From Phallusia mammillata (taxonomy: Eukaryota; Chordata; Ascidiacea; Phlebobranchia; Ascidiidae), in assembly GCA_003260075.1 (NCBI GenBank), contig QLIY01000318.1, positions 1-64,000 on the forward strand: DNA of 64,000 nt. The letters run 5' to 3'. A program made the position numbers and the translations under genes. Each line of letters starts with the position of its first letter. Within the stretch, counting starts at the first letter, position 1. A model generated the notes under the pieces. The model worked only from the letters and a program-made list of their open reading frames with translations. It ran no database searches and was not told the DNA's origin. Below are positions 53,245 to 64,000 of the stretch, piece after piece.

Positions 53245-53364
53245 ATGGGCAGTAAAGAAAACGAATCTGTCCATTGTTGTTTGGCACTAAAAGCACTCGA
53301 GAACCTTTGTTGTGGTTTCTTGTGGAATTCCGAAGCTTCCAGAAAAAGGTTTTTGCAGATTTAA
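53245..53364 (+). CDS. Short ORF behind a CRE/TATA promoter, 39 aa or first exon
   Basis: An ORF starting MGSKENESVHCCLALKAL and ending KRFLQI lies about 105 bp downstream of the second TATA box. It has two Cys-Cys pairs (HCCL and LCCG). A minimal upstream ORF (ATG ACG TGA at 53233-53241) precedes it. The N-terminal MGSK would be compatible with N-myristoylation but lacks the usual Ser/Thr at position 6. It may be complete, or a first exon using a weak donor near 53349. I recognise no family. Confidence 0.25.
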   Translation: MGSKENESVHCCLALKALENLCCGFLWNSEASRKRFLQI

Positions 53365-53591
53365 ACTTCTGTAAGAAGTACAAACGTTTTCGGTCAATAG
53401 TTGCATTGTTGAACACAAATCAGTCAGGTTTGTGTTGATGGAACGATATTTACTCAGTTGAGACCGAATTCTTATTCAAATAGAATCAGAAATGCTCGCA
53501 GTTTTTTTGCAGTTCGCGTTTTATTTTCATTTATTGGTCAGCGGCAAATAAAACCGTCTGCAAAGCTTCATAAAAAGACCACAATAGCGGT

Positions 53592-54155
53592 GATATAAAC
53601 CTGTAACTTGTTTGTTTTGTTGATCAGTGGATAAAAATGCAATGGTTCCTAATCTGTGGCCCCCCCCCCGATATAAACCTGTAACTTGTTTGTTTTGTTG
53701 ATCAGTGGATAAAAATGGTTCCTAATCTGTGTTGTATCAAGTATCTGCTAAAAGTCTTTGAATTTTGATTTCAAATATGTGGTTTGAGTAAAAAGATTTA
53801 GCAAGGTGATAGAGGATATTTGATTTCAACAAACGTTGTGGTATCTGAGGTAGTTTCAATCGAAACGACCTTTGCCTTATAAAAGTTGAGGCGTATTTAG
53901 TGTGGGATCGGCAACCACTGGCACTCGGGTCAAGATTGGCACACACGGTTATTGTTCCTTGCCCGCCAATCGATTTAGCAATTCCTATTCAAGTACTTTT
54001 TGATATTTTTTTCACTGTTGTAATACATGTTTTGTGTTTGCAATGAATTGATAGTCCTAAAAACCCATTTTAAACGAAAGAATCCCCCCCCCCAAATAAC
54101 ACTGAATGCGACTAGTACAGTGCACGATAAACAAAGGAAATCTTCCCCCCCCCCC
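53592..54155. repeat. Contig joins with an orphan 51-base fragment
   Basis: 53592-53659 is repeated as 53670-53738 around the C run 53660-53669. Between C runs 54084-54093 and 54145-54155 lies a 51-base piece whose reverse complement matches the sequence upstream of ILK at about 43403-43460, so it is probably a misplaced contig. Confidence 0.7.
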
Positions 54156-55907
54156 TGTCTGCTTGATAATTTAAATTCAAATTAAGTGACAGAAACCAGT
54201 ATTGTACAAAAAATACATTAGCATTATTTTTATTGTTTGGAATAACACGTACAAACAGGCACTCGACTTTTACAAGGTTGTCGACCCTGAGTTAGGCCGT
54301 CGACATCATCATCTTTTTGAGTAAATCTCCTAAACCGGTTTAACCGTCATTTTGTGGTCTTTAACCGGTAGCGGTTAGTGTCGGTAAAAAAGGAAAGGCG
54401 CGCCCAGTGGCAAGGTTAAATTATAATCACTTAATAGTTGAAATACAAGGCAGAAAGCGCCCCGAGTACAATCCGCCTACTCATGCTGAATGATTGAGAC
54501 GAGTTTTATGGGAGAGTCGCAGATTTTCCGCCTACGCAAGCCAACTTTCCCGCTGCTGTTGACAAGGAGTGTTTGTTTGAAAAGAAATTGTAGAAATTCC
54601 TGTGGTTATAATATTCAACAAACGTGTAAAGCTGAAGTGATAAAAGCTACATTCTTGCACGACTTTTGACAACTTAAACGGGTTTCCTAACCCCCTTTGT
54701 CAGTGAACTACAAGATTTACATCTTCGTAGACATACCATAGGTTTTAAACCAAGCGTTCTAATGGTATTTCAAAATCATCATTGTCTGAACGATATCACT
54801 AAACAATGTCAAAGTTAATTTTTCATCCGAGCGCAAATCAAGCTTATCATTTAATTAAACTTTAGCGTCAAGCTGAAACCAACGTTACTTTTTCAACTTT
54901 ATCATCAACGTTTGTGTTGATGACGCAGATTTACGAAGTTGTCGCTGGAAACTATTCTCCCAATAATCCGAGCATTCTCAAATATTGATTCTGCGCTGGG
55001 TTTGCCAATTGTTTGACCTTGTCCTCGCGTTTCAAGGTCATCCGTGGGTTGCGATATCCTGAACAATGACGAAGTATGCAGCACTGTTTTTTTATAAATA
55101 ACCGACGTTTCGACGTCCCATATACAAGGCGCCTTGATCAGGAAAATGGCATATCTTGAACATTGATTTGTTTCTCACCTTTAAAAATCAGCTTGTGCGC
55201 ATGCGCAGAGGGCATTGAGCATGTGGGGGATGTTTTTTTCTATTTCGTTGAGTTTAAATGTGGTCGACATTCACGAAAACCTTTTTAACTTGGAATTTGT
55301 ACAAAAAGTTTTTATTTGACCTCAATGCTTCGCTTAAAGCAATATAGTGTTCCACTGCCTGGTGCTGTGTTAGAGATTAGACATAACATAGCCCCCCCCC
55401 CCCGAAAACCTTTTTAACTTGGAATTTGTACAAAAAGTTTTTATTTGACCACAATGCTTCGCTTAAAGCAATATAGTGTTCCACTGCCTGGTGCTGTGCT
55501 AGAGATTAGACATAACATAGTCCCCCCCCCCTTGTCCTCGCGTTTCAAGGTCATCCGTGGGTTGCGATATCCTGAACAAAGACGAAGTATGCAGCACTGT
55601 TTTTATAAATAACCGACGTTTCGACGTCCCATATACGAGGCGCCTTGATCAGGAAAATGGCATATCTTGAACATTGATTTGTTTCTCACCTTTAAAAATC
55701 AGCTTGTGCGCATGCGCAGAGGGCATTGAGCATGTGGGGGATGTTTTTTTCTATTTCGTTGAGTTTAAATGTGGTCGACATTCACGAAAACCTTTTTAAC
55801 TTGGAATTTGTACAAAAAGTTTTTATTTGACCTCAATGCTTCGCTTAAAGCAATATAGTGTTCCACTGCCTGGTGCTGTGTTAGAGATTAGACATAACAT
55901 AGCAGAG
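54156..55907. other. No gene seen; triplicated contig-overlap block
   Basis: 55019-55391 is repeated as 55532-55905, and 55404-55521 is a third copy of its end; C runs at 55392-55403 and 55522-55531 mark the joins. Each full copy carries a hammerhead-like sequence on the minus strand (GAAACGTC intact, CTGATGA changed to CTGATCA). Confidence 0.6.
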
Positions 55908-56216
55908 CAGGGGTCGGCAACCTTTTAGGCGAGGCGTGCCAATTCACGTGTTATTTCCATGTGTTAATGACCTCGCGTGCCAACGTTTTTCTAAATAATA
56001 GTGGTGCTTGCCAGCAGATGTCAATAATAAAGAGAAAGCAGAGTGTTTTGTGTACATAGGGCTGAATTTTAAGACAATGGCATGATAAAACTATAAACAA
56101 GCAGTGTAACAGGTTCAATTGTTACTTCAATATAAGCACGCAAATCGATTGGCGTGCCATGAAAAACCACGTCGCGTGCTAACCTTGGCACGCGTGCCAG
56201 GGGTTGCCGACCCCTG
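55908..56216. mobile_element. hAT MITE, CAGGGGTCGGCAACC ends
   Basis: 309 bp, starts CAGGGGTCGGCAACC and ends GGTTGCCGACCCCTG, a perfect 15-bp inverted repeat. Flanks TAGCAGAG and TAGTAGAG agree in 7 of 8 bases. Confidence 0.85.
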
Positions 56217-58626
56217 TAGTAGAGTGTTTGTTTATATGATTTAGCCATTGCTCGTGCTCATAGAATAGAAACGGCGTGATCAGATATGGTCACGTGGTAT
56301 ACTGTTTACATAGAAATCATTTAATGCTATTTGTAAACACTTCGAGCAATTTCATTGGTTATTTAACAACATCTTTTCAAATATGCCGTATGTATAGTAC
56401 CTGCACTTTGCGTAATGTTTATTTTGATTGCCGCAACGTTGCAAACTTGTTCAGGCTTCATGGTATTCAGCCGCTTTTCCGGCAGCAAATCGTGCCATAA
56501 GTCGTTTAATATCATAAGTTTCTGCCCCCTATTTTGACACAAGTCATGATTTTGTCTTCCTGTTCTGGTTAATATTTCTACGAATCAGTTCACACGGGAT
56601 ATACCAACTGGTGTTTTAAATTTAGTTCGAAAACACCAACTCTTAATTTGCACAAAAACGTAAAAATTACGCAATTTCATAATTTCTACGCGTTTTGCAA
56701 TTTCTTAAAAAGAAATGAAATAATTATTCCAATTCATCAATTTTTTATCATTCGTTAACATTTTACAGAAAAATTTAAACTTTGGCGACAGAGTTTGAAA
56801 AATATAAGTGAAATTTTACTAATGGAGCCAAACGAGGTTATAGGGTGCGACCGATGTTTTGTTTATGAGGATAAAATCTGGGGCAATTTTTTCCGCAATT
56901 TTCGCGGTTCCAGATTTGCAGATCACTTTTGTTTACCTTTTCCCACCAGACAAGAAACCTCCATTAATATACAGCAGTAAGTGCGGGTTTGCGTAAAAGT
57001 GACAAAGACCATTGTTGATATCATAAGTGGGGGGGGGGGGATCACTTTTGTTTACTTTTTCCACCAGACAAGATACCTCCATTAATATACAGTAGTAGGT
57101 GCGGGTTTGCGTAAAAGTGACAAAGACCATTGTTGATATCATAAGTTTGAAGAAAAATTTACGAATTTAATTTAATCCATTTAATTCTTTTGTGATAGTT
57201 TAGGCTTAAACAAATGCATGCCTGTTTGCAATTTAGGAAAGCTGTATTTTTATGTGTTTTTGGTTATCAGAATTTAATTGCAAAAGGAAAAAAAATGTGT
57301 TAAGGTATGAATGTGGAAAATGCACATTATTTTGCTATTTACGCAGAATTTGTTCTCATAAAATGACATTAATGTACGAAACCCATTGACAACTGCTTTT
57401 TGTTGGTTAAGATCATTTCATTCTCTTTGTTTACAGTTTTCAGTTGATTTAACAAACTAAAAAGATTTGTTCAAATTAATCAACATTTGTTTGACATAAT
57501 GGCCTTAAAATGTGGACTTTTAAATATGTCATGAAATTAGTATAAGATTACCTAATATAGTTTGATGGTTGGTATATTTCCATACTGAACGTCAATTGAG
57601 TTAATTCCTTGGAAATCCTTCAAACGAAATTCGAACTACTGTAAATCCTTTACGTAATGTCAATTCGTCACGTTCTTAACCTGACATTGAACTGTTATTG
57701 CAACTGGAATAACGCAACAGAGTTTCGTGGCGACGAACTTCACCAACGAATAAATCCCTCCAGATGTTCTCGGTAAAGGGGGGGGGGTAGCTGCATTTTT
57801 ATGTGTTTTTAGTTATCAGAATTTATTTGCAAAAGGAAAAAATGTGTTAAGATATGAATGAGGAAAATGCACATTATTGTGCTGTTTACGCAGAATTTGT
57901 TCTCAAAAAATGACAGTAATGTACGAAACCCCTTGACAACTGCTGTGTTGGTTAAGATAATTTCATTCTCTTTGTCTACAGTTTGTTCGTAACTAAACCA
58001 TTTGATTTAACAAACTTTGGTTAAAAAGATTTGTTCAAATTAATCAACATTTGTTCGACATATTGGCCTTAAAATTTGGACTTTTAAAAGTGTCATAAAA
58101 TTAGTATAAGATTACCTAATATAGTTTGATAGTTGGTATATTTGCCAATACTTAACGTCATTTGGATTAATTCCTTGGAAATCCTTCAAACGAAATTCGA
58201 ACTACTGTAAATCCTTCACGTAACGTCAATTCGTCACGTTCTTAGCCCGACATTGAACTATTATTGCAACTAGAATCACACAACAGAGTTTGTAGCGACG
58301 AACTTCACCAACGAATAAATCCCTCCAGATGTTCTCGGTAAAACTAAACGTGGTAGACCACATTCAAACACACGCGGCAGGTGGTTGAATTCAACTTTGA
58401 GCTCTAGAACGACTTGTACAAATAATAATTATTACGTAACAATGTTATTACTGGTGCAATTGGTTGCGAAACTAATTTTAAAAATTTCATTTCGGAAATC
58501 ACCAAACGGAGCATTCCCAAACAAATAATTCAAAATGTATATAATTGTTATAACGGGCAGGAACTCAGCTGAATAGTCCGGCGCGCCTGATCCATATACA
58601 GTCAAAAAACCTTAAGCGGGATTCGT

Positions 58627-58628
<2 letters not shown>
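56217..58628. other. No gene seen; two allelic-type duplications
   Basis: 56923-57028 is repeated as 57041-57146, and 57238-57777 as 57788-58341. The latter copies differ by many substitutions and by short indels. Confidence 0.6.

Positions 58629-58716
<88 letters not shown>
58629..58716. other. 88-base G run, gap filler
   Basis: Flanks do not repeat each other. Short proline-rich ORFs called on the other strand here are produced by this run. Confidence 0.6.
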
Positions 58717-58718
<2 letters not shown>

Positions 58719-59327
58719 CAATTTGATTGTATCTTGATTTAATTTCAAAAAGCTGCTGACAAGAAACATAAAAAAGTTTAACCCCCAAACCAGATGATTA
58801 GATTTTGTTAAGTAAAATGTGGGGAAATGTAATGAAATTGAGTTAAGCGGTGTTTTGAAAACTTTTAAATGAACGAGAAGTTTAAAAGGCGTCTGTTTAC
58901 CTTTGTACAGCTTAAGATGGTAAAGTTTATTGTGACAACGTGGGCAAATCTGTGTGGCACCCGCAGACAGACCTTTGGTTTTGTGGTTTAATGGCAAGTT
59001 ACGAGAGCAAGCCCGGAAAGATAACGTTGGATTTTGTTTGATTAATAAACGTAAAATGGTTACAGTGTTCCCAATTTTTATGACTAGTAGAATTTTGTTG
59101 GAGGTTTCAGTCGATTTACAACGAGCTTAAAGCAGAATCAAAGTGAAACTACTACACATAGCGAAGCACGCCAAAAAACTGGCTTAGAGTGTGCAAGGTA
59201 ATAAACACAGTTGAGTGCGCGACTTGATGAAATATAAAGCAATGAAAACAGAATAAAGTTGCAAAATGCGTTTGTATTATTGATGTGGCCGTGATCTCTA
59301 GGAAACCATTTGCAGAAGCGATACAAC

Positions 59328-59507
59328 CAGTGGTGGGATTCAATTTTTTTGTCAGCCGGTTCTATCACAAAACTCATATTTTTCAGCCGGTGCTGTTACA
59401 AAAATTCTATTGGCAGTAACCAGTAATGCTAACCGGATCGCTGATCTCATAAAACTTCGTAAGATGGTCCTATAGAACCGGTGCGAACCGGCTGAATCTC
59501 ACCACAG
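59328..59507. mobile_element. GGTGGGATTCA-type MITE
   Basis: CAGTGGTGGGATTCA at the left, TGAATCTCACCACAG at the right; weak 8-bp flank match (GATACAAC and GCTACAAG). Inside has CCGGTTCTATCAC and AACCGGTGCGAACCGG words. Confidence 0.6.
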
Positions 59508-60535
59508 GCTACAAGTAGTGACCCCTGGAAAACCAAGAGATCCGTGCAACCAGATATTGACGGCTCGAAGTTGAGGTTTGACAGGAGCAAGAATTCGGTA
59601 GAAGTTTGATGAACTTGAATAAACCAGGAAGGCAAGTTCAAGGGCGAAAAAGGAGGAGAGGCTGAAAAGTGATTATCAGGTTTCTATCTTGGTTGGTCAG
59701 GTTATAATTCAGACGCATTTCGTCAAACTGGTGCAAGGAGGTGGGAAACGGATTAAATGAGTAAAGTAATACAAAAGAATCCATCAGAAAGTTCAGGCGC
59801 ACGAGACGCAATGACAGAAATAGTAGTTTCAAAAAAATAACCAATTGTCGTCAAAATTGCATCAACGGAAGTCATTATTTCACCTATGATGACATCATTA
59901 ACTTTGTCATAACGTTTCAGTTACAAGAAAACTGTTTTATTTTAGTTTAAAGCCTTATGTTCCTTATTGACAATGCCTATTTTCAGAATCTTAGCGAAGT
60001 AAGCCATCGAAAGCTTCGCGCAAATACACATAAGTAGGGGTTTTTGGAGTTTGTTAGTTCTTGCTAAAAGTTTCAACAAACGACAGCCACAGCGGGATTC
60101 ACCCATAAAGGTACTTTCCCGGGGGAAACTGAACAACTTTCGTTTCATGGTGGTGATGAATTTCAACACCATTGCGTTAACTATTGACTAAATACTTGGG
60201 ATTTATTAATCTGTCCAGGTTGCAAAGCAAATCAGATCAAGGTTGGGAACAGTTGTGCCGCTGCCGCTTGTTTAAGGAGTTTAATAGAAATCTGTTCGTC
60301 CAACTGTAAATGTTTTTGACAAAATTTATTTGTTTGAAATGCATTTTAAACCGGATAGTTTAGATATAGTTCTGTACAAAAGCTAAACGCGTGCGTTTGA
60401 AGAAGTTAAAAAGATATATTTCTTGTTCTTCCAAGTTAGCAGTTGCTACTGAAATATTTCAACACAAATGGATTAAACAAGTTTCGTCTTAGTTTAACAT
60501 TCCTGGTACAAATGATGCATGAAGTTGATTGAAAG

Positions 60536-61003
60536 CAGTGTTTCATACCGGAACGGAACGAAACCAAATAACGTTATTCGTTCTGAGCAAATAATTTATT
60601 TCGTTATTTCGTTCTGGACCGATATTTTCATTTCGTTCCGGTCTGACCGAAATAAATTTATAACGGTATTTTTCGGTATTTCGGTCTTAACAAAAGAACA
60701 TTTCTTTCTGGTCTTTAAGCGAAAAAAGAAAGTTGCAACACACAAGAATTATTGTCGGTAGTTGTTACGTCACATAACATTTGTCAATGATGGTCAAACG
60801 AACGTAAATTGTAAGAGCTTAATGGCGCGAAATTTTCAGCAATTGTTACTTGTCAAATGTTCAGAACGAAATACCGGAATAAAAAATAACGGCATTTCGT
60901 TCCGTTCCGGTATTTTGATTTTTTCGGTATTTCGTTCCGGTATTTGAGCCAGAAATTATTTATTTCGTTCCGGTATAACGTTCCGTTCCGGTATGAAACA
61001 CTG
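60536..61003. mobile_element. 468-bp MITE with CAGTGTTTCATACCGGAACG ends
   Basis: Ends CAGTGTTTCATACCGG and CCGGTATGAAACACTG are perfectly inverted; flanks ATTGAAAG and TTTGAAAG agree in 7 of 8 bases. The inside is built of ATTTCGTTCCGGTATT-like words in both orientations. Confidence 0.8.
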
Positions 61004-61404
61004 TTTGAAAGAATGTGAATCATTTGCGTGGTTTTGCATGACTGTAGCTGCTAGGGACAAGAAACCGCAAACTATCGTGCGAACTATCGTGCAAGTGATA
61101 TAAGATAAACTGGCACTTGGGCCTAAAAACTTGGTCGGTGGTTGTCTTTGCGATGAGAGCTTAGATTGAAGTTTTAACACCAGAAACTCTAAACTGGTGG
61201 AGTTGCCTTCCTTATAAGGTATCAAGTCACTGATCAGTACATAGGACATAGTTGTTCTCTGGTTAAACTTTTGCTTGCAATCGAATACTTGCGTTTAAAG
61301 TTTAATTGGTGCAAAGGAACACTATACAGAATACACGGACTTGAAAAGTAATTTATTGTAAAACATAACCGCCAGTAAGCTTTTGTCTAAATACATGTAT
61401 GTGC

Positions 61405-61450
61405 AGTTGTTTAAACAATCGCTGTTGCCATAATCATCAGTGCAGGTTGT
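61405..61450 (-). ncRNA. Hammerhead-like repeat, degenerate
   Basis: Minus strand CTGCACTGATGATTATGGC, then ACAGCGATTGTTTAAAC; CTGATGA kept, GAAACGTC decayed. Confidence 0.3.
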
Positions 61451-62387
61451 AAACTGTGCCTGAAACGGGGTTTAGGCAAAAGGTAAAAAAAGATTATGAC
61501 AACAATTTCGAAATGAGCCACCCAGAAACGCTTTGCAATACGATGTTGCGCGTTGATCACCCACTGATCATGCCTATACTTGGTGATAGTTTTAATGCAA
61601 CTGTTCCGTTTTTACGGGCCCATTTTGCTATGTTAAGTGCAATAAAAGCCTTGTTATGTTTGAATAGCGGTTTACAACGGTTAATTTCTACGTCAGTTGT
61701 CGCTTGTATGCAGATCATTTGGCGATAAAGAATTTTAGCGACATTTATTGCATTTATGTTGGTAAATATTTGTAAGATTTGAAATTTATTTTGATTTCCC
61801 TTGGTAGATAAAAATTTTTATAAGGTCGAGATGTGTTTTTCCATTTGGGAATCAATTCCAGGTTTCGGTTATCGTTTCGCAGTAATAGATTTCGGTTAAA
61901 ACCACGAGGGGTTTGGGGTTCAGGAGATGGAATTAATCGGTTTGTTTGTTCGACAAGATAAGTTTGTTGTTCACAGCCATTATACTCTCACCAGAAAGCT
62001 GAAGTTAGATTTCATTCTCTTTACTTAGGATCCATTACTGCGTTTCTCGCTTATCGAACTGTGAGGTTTATCAGCGGCACCTTCGACGTGTTAGCGAACG
62101 GCTTTTTTTAAGTCAAACACGTTCTGTTCTATGAAATATTTCGCGCAACGGGGGGGGGGGGTTCTCGCTTATCGAACTGTGAGGTTTATCAGCGGCACCT
62201 TCGGCGTGTTAGCGAACGGCTTTTTTTTAAGTCAAACACGTTCTGTTCTATGAAATATTTCGCGCAACGAAGTTTGCAGGTGCGAATGCACTTAACAGGC
62301 GAGCTTCTGTTCGAACAAGATACCGATGCTGCCACTTTGGCAAAATAGTTCATGAGGATATAATTTGTTTTCGGCGGATTCGTCTGA

Positions 62388-62562
62388 GCCTGCGTCGCTC
62401 AGTTTGCAGAGCGCGAGTCCCGGAAAGACTCCGGTCGTTGGTTCGAATCCCACCGGGGGTTAGATTTTTCCAGCCTACACCTTGCCATATTGGTGGTAAA
62501 TGCTTGGTGACTGGATGATTCGGTGTGGCGCCTTTAAAATACCTAAAGTACTGTATTGTATT
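62388..62562 (+). mobile_element. tRNA-derived SINE
   Basis: 62388-62460 has a tRNA-like head: D arm GCTC..GAGC, anticodon-like stem GAGTC..GACTC, and a box B GGTTCGAATCC. Position 33 is C, not T, and the acceptor pairing is imperfect, so it is not a working tRNA. The following tail CCTTGCCATATTGG..GCTTGGTGAC recurs at 1.4, 17.6, 45.5, 52.2 and 64.0 kb, which defines a SINE family. Confidence 0.75.
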
Positions 62563-64000
62563 AATAAATTGCCTTTTTTTGCGTAGAAACTATAACACGC
62601 AAAACACCAGAGATTTTTATGAACAAAAACGGCAAAGGCAATACGTGATATCTCAAAAATAAACAAACACTTATATAACTCTCTAAGTGAAGCTAATTTA
62701 GCACTTGGTAAATTTAATTTTGAAAGCAAAGTCTTTTCGAGCCAGACTCGGGGATAGAATATATACAGAAGTTAAATATAACAACGTAGGGCATGAAATG
62801 GCTGCGATCCAACACACAGTTATGTCACATGGGTTAAGTTAATGCACACATGCATCTTCGTATATGGATGTTTCTGCAAGGTTGTGTCATATTAACAACT
62901 ATATATTGCGTAAGGCGTCGATACTTAGCTTAAAAACGCATCTGACTTTCGTATTTATAAACAACACAACTCAACTAAAATATGTTTGCGTAGAACCTTG
63001 GCACGCAACGGCAGTGTGGAAAAATTGTTGTCGCCAAATTTGTAGTTGCTTGTCGATATAAAAACGAGAGCATTAATTTGACGACATCAGTGCGTTTCTC
63101 GCAAACTGATCCAAGTGCAATTTGCCGGTTCTGGTTCCCGAGTAGTTAGGAGAAAGGGAACCTTGCTTGCGTTTTAAAGCAGCTGGTCCAAGTCGCACTT
63201 TGCCATTCGCTCAAGTTACACGTGGTTAGTAAAACTCTGTTGTTTACCGCATGTTTTGAGTTGGTTGAGCCACGAATTGTGAACAGTTAGGTAGTGGGTT
63301 CTGTTTGACCTTTAATAACGTTTTACTGCAGTTCATCGTAGCAAATTTGTAGAAAGCATACCTTTGAAATTCGACAAGTTACGCCAAGGGTAAATTTAAG
63401 AAATTCTTTCAGAATTAGTCGGTCATTTTAGTGGAATCTCAAATATTACGTCACGCTCGTTTGCAAATCATGTTGTTAAGTTTCCAAACGTGAATGTTAC
63501 GGAAAGAGTAAATTCAGAAAAGTCATGCAGAATTAGCTGTTAGTTACAGTGTTAGTTTTTCAAATGTCAAATACGTTGTTGTTCGCTACGTTATGCAAAT
63601 TCGCAAAAATGTTGTTACTTTTTGAAACGTTAATACCAAAACACAGAACATTTGTCAGCGCAGTGTCAGCCAGCCTGACAATTATAAAATTCCTGCAATC
63701 TTTTATTGGATGTTTAATATATTTAACATGTACTGGATCGAATTTCAGTCCGCTAAGTTTACTTGTTCAAACACTTGAAGACAATGCGTGGACAGGTACA
63801 GACCGGGTCCAGAAACTTGCGTGTTTACCTCAGTATTGCGTGGTGCTTAAAAGCAAGTGGCACTTACGCGAAAATTCAGTGTCGACAAGATATCATATCT
63901 GTTAGTTAATGAAACTCGTTTTTTGATCAGCCGTGAAGCGTTCATGTAGACCAGCGATCACGGCATACTTATCGATAAATCATAGCACGCCAGGATCTAT
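62563..64000. other. No gene recognised
   Basis: The longest frame, 63549-63905 plus (118 codons), lacks a recognisable domain. The last 19 bases (ACGCCAGGATCTAT) begin another SINE tail. Confidence 0.4.

Larger units (their letters stand above)
58717..62387. other. No gene seen; transposons
   Basis: Contains the two MITEs listed separately and a hammerhead-like repeat at 61405-61450. A 90-codon ORF at 61456-61728 has no recognisable domain. 62043-62149 is repeated as 62162-62270. Confidence 0.45.

Noticed and set aside
62388-62460. A functional tRNA-Ser(GGA)
   Set aside because: Position 33 is C, the acceptor stem has mismatches, the long serine variable arm is absent, and a SINE tail follows.
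63549-63905. 118-codon ORF as a gene
   Set aside because: No domain, no splice or promoter context, and composition like its surroundings; left as unsupported.

Overview
The window looks like genomic DNA from an invertebrate chordate, most likely an ascidian (Ciona-like). It is AT-rich, its animal genes have short exons and compact introns, its animal families (fatty acyl-CoA reductase, membrane progestin receptor, TSSK kinase, proteasome alpha-4, integrin-linked kinase) are clear, and it carries many small transposons. There are no bacterial operons or phage genes. Species is inferred; no database was searched.

Layout. 1-6.4 kb: repeats, including an hAT transposase remnant and a roughly 1.1 kb unit present three times. 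6.47-11.5 kb (minus): a 13-exon fatty acyl-CoA reductase (FAR). 11.5-16.7 kb: no gene seen. 16.7-25.0 kb (minus): a second FAR whose intron phases match the first exon for exon, so the two are a tandem duplicate. 25-30 kb: no gene seen, but a 70-bp minisatellite. 30.1-35.2 kb (plus): an 8-exon PAQR/membrane progestin receptor. 35.8-37.1 kb (plus): a two-exon testis-specific serine/threonine kinase. 37.9-40.9 kb (minus): proteasome subunit alpha-4. 41.8-43.2 kb (minus): intronless integrin-linked kinase. 46.5-49.0 kb (plus): a four-exon candidate secreted peptide precursor that I do not recognise. 50.6-51.0 kb (minus): one coding-like exon. 53.0-53.4 kb: a double CRE+TATA promoter before a short ORF. 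55.9-64 kb: transposons, duplicated blocks and a tRNA-derived SINE.

Assembly quality dominates the raw sequence. About 37 runs of 10-12 G (or C) sit at junctions where the sequence just before the run is repeated, with allelic-type differences, just after it. Six runs of 67-94 bases replace missing sequence. They read as gap spacers joining overlapping contigs of two diverged haplotypes, not as biology. They duplicate or break exons of FAR1, FAR2, PAQR, TSSK and ILK, so raw ORFs across them mislead.

Functionally the genes are independent. The two FARs make fatty alcohols for ether lipids or waxes; PSMA4 and ILK are housekeeping; the progestin receptor and TSSK lie side by side on the same strand and both families act in germ cells. 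The most interesting non-coding signal is a set of hammerhead-ribozyme-like cores (CTGATGA, a stem, then GAAACGTC) in several dispersed repeat families, as known for Penelope-like retroelements. The most interesting possible new gene is the 46.5 kb peptide precursor.
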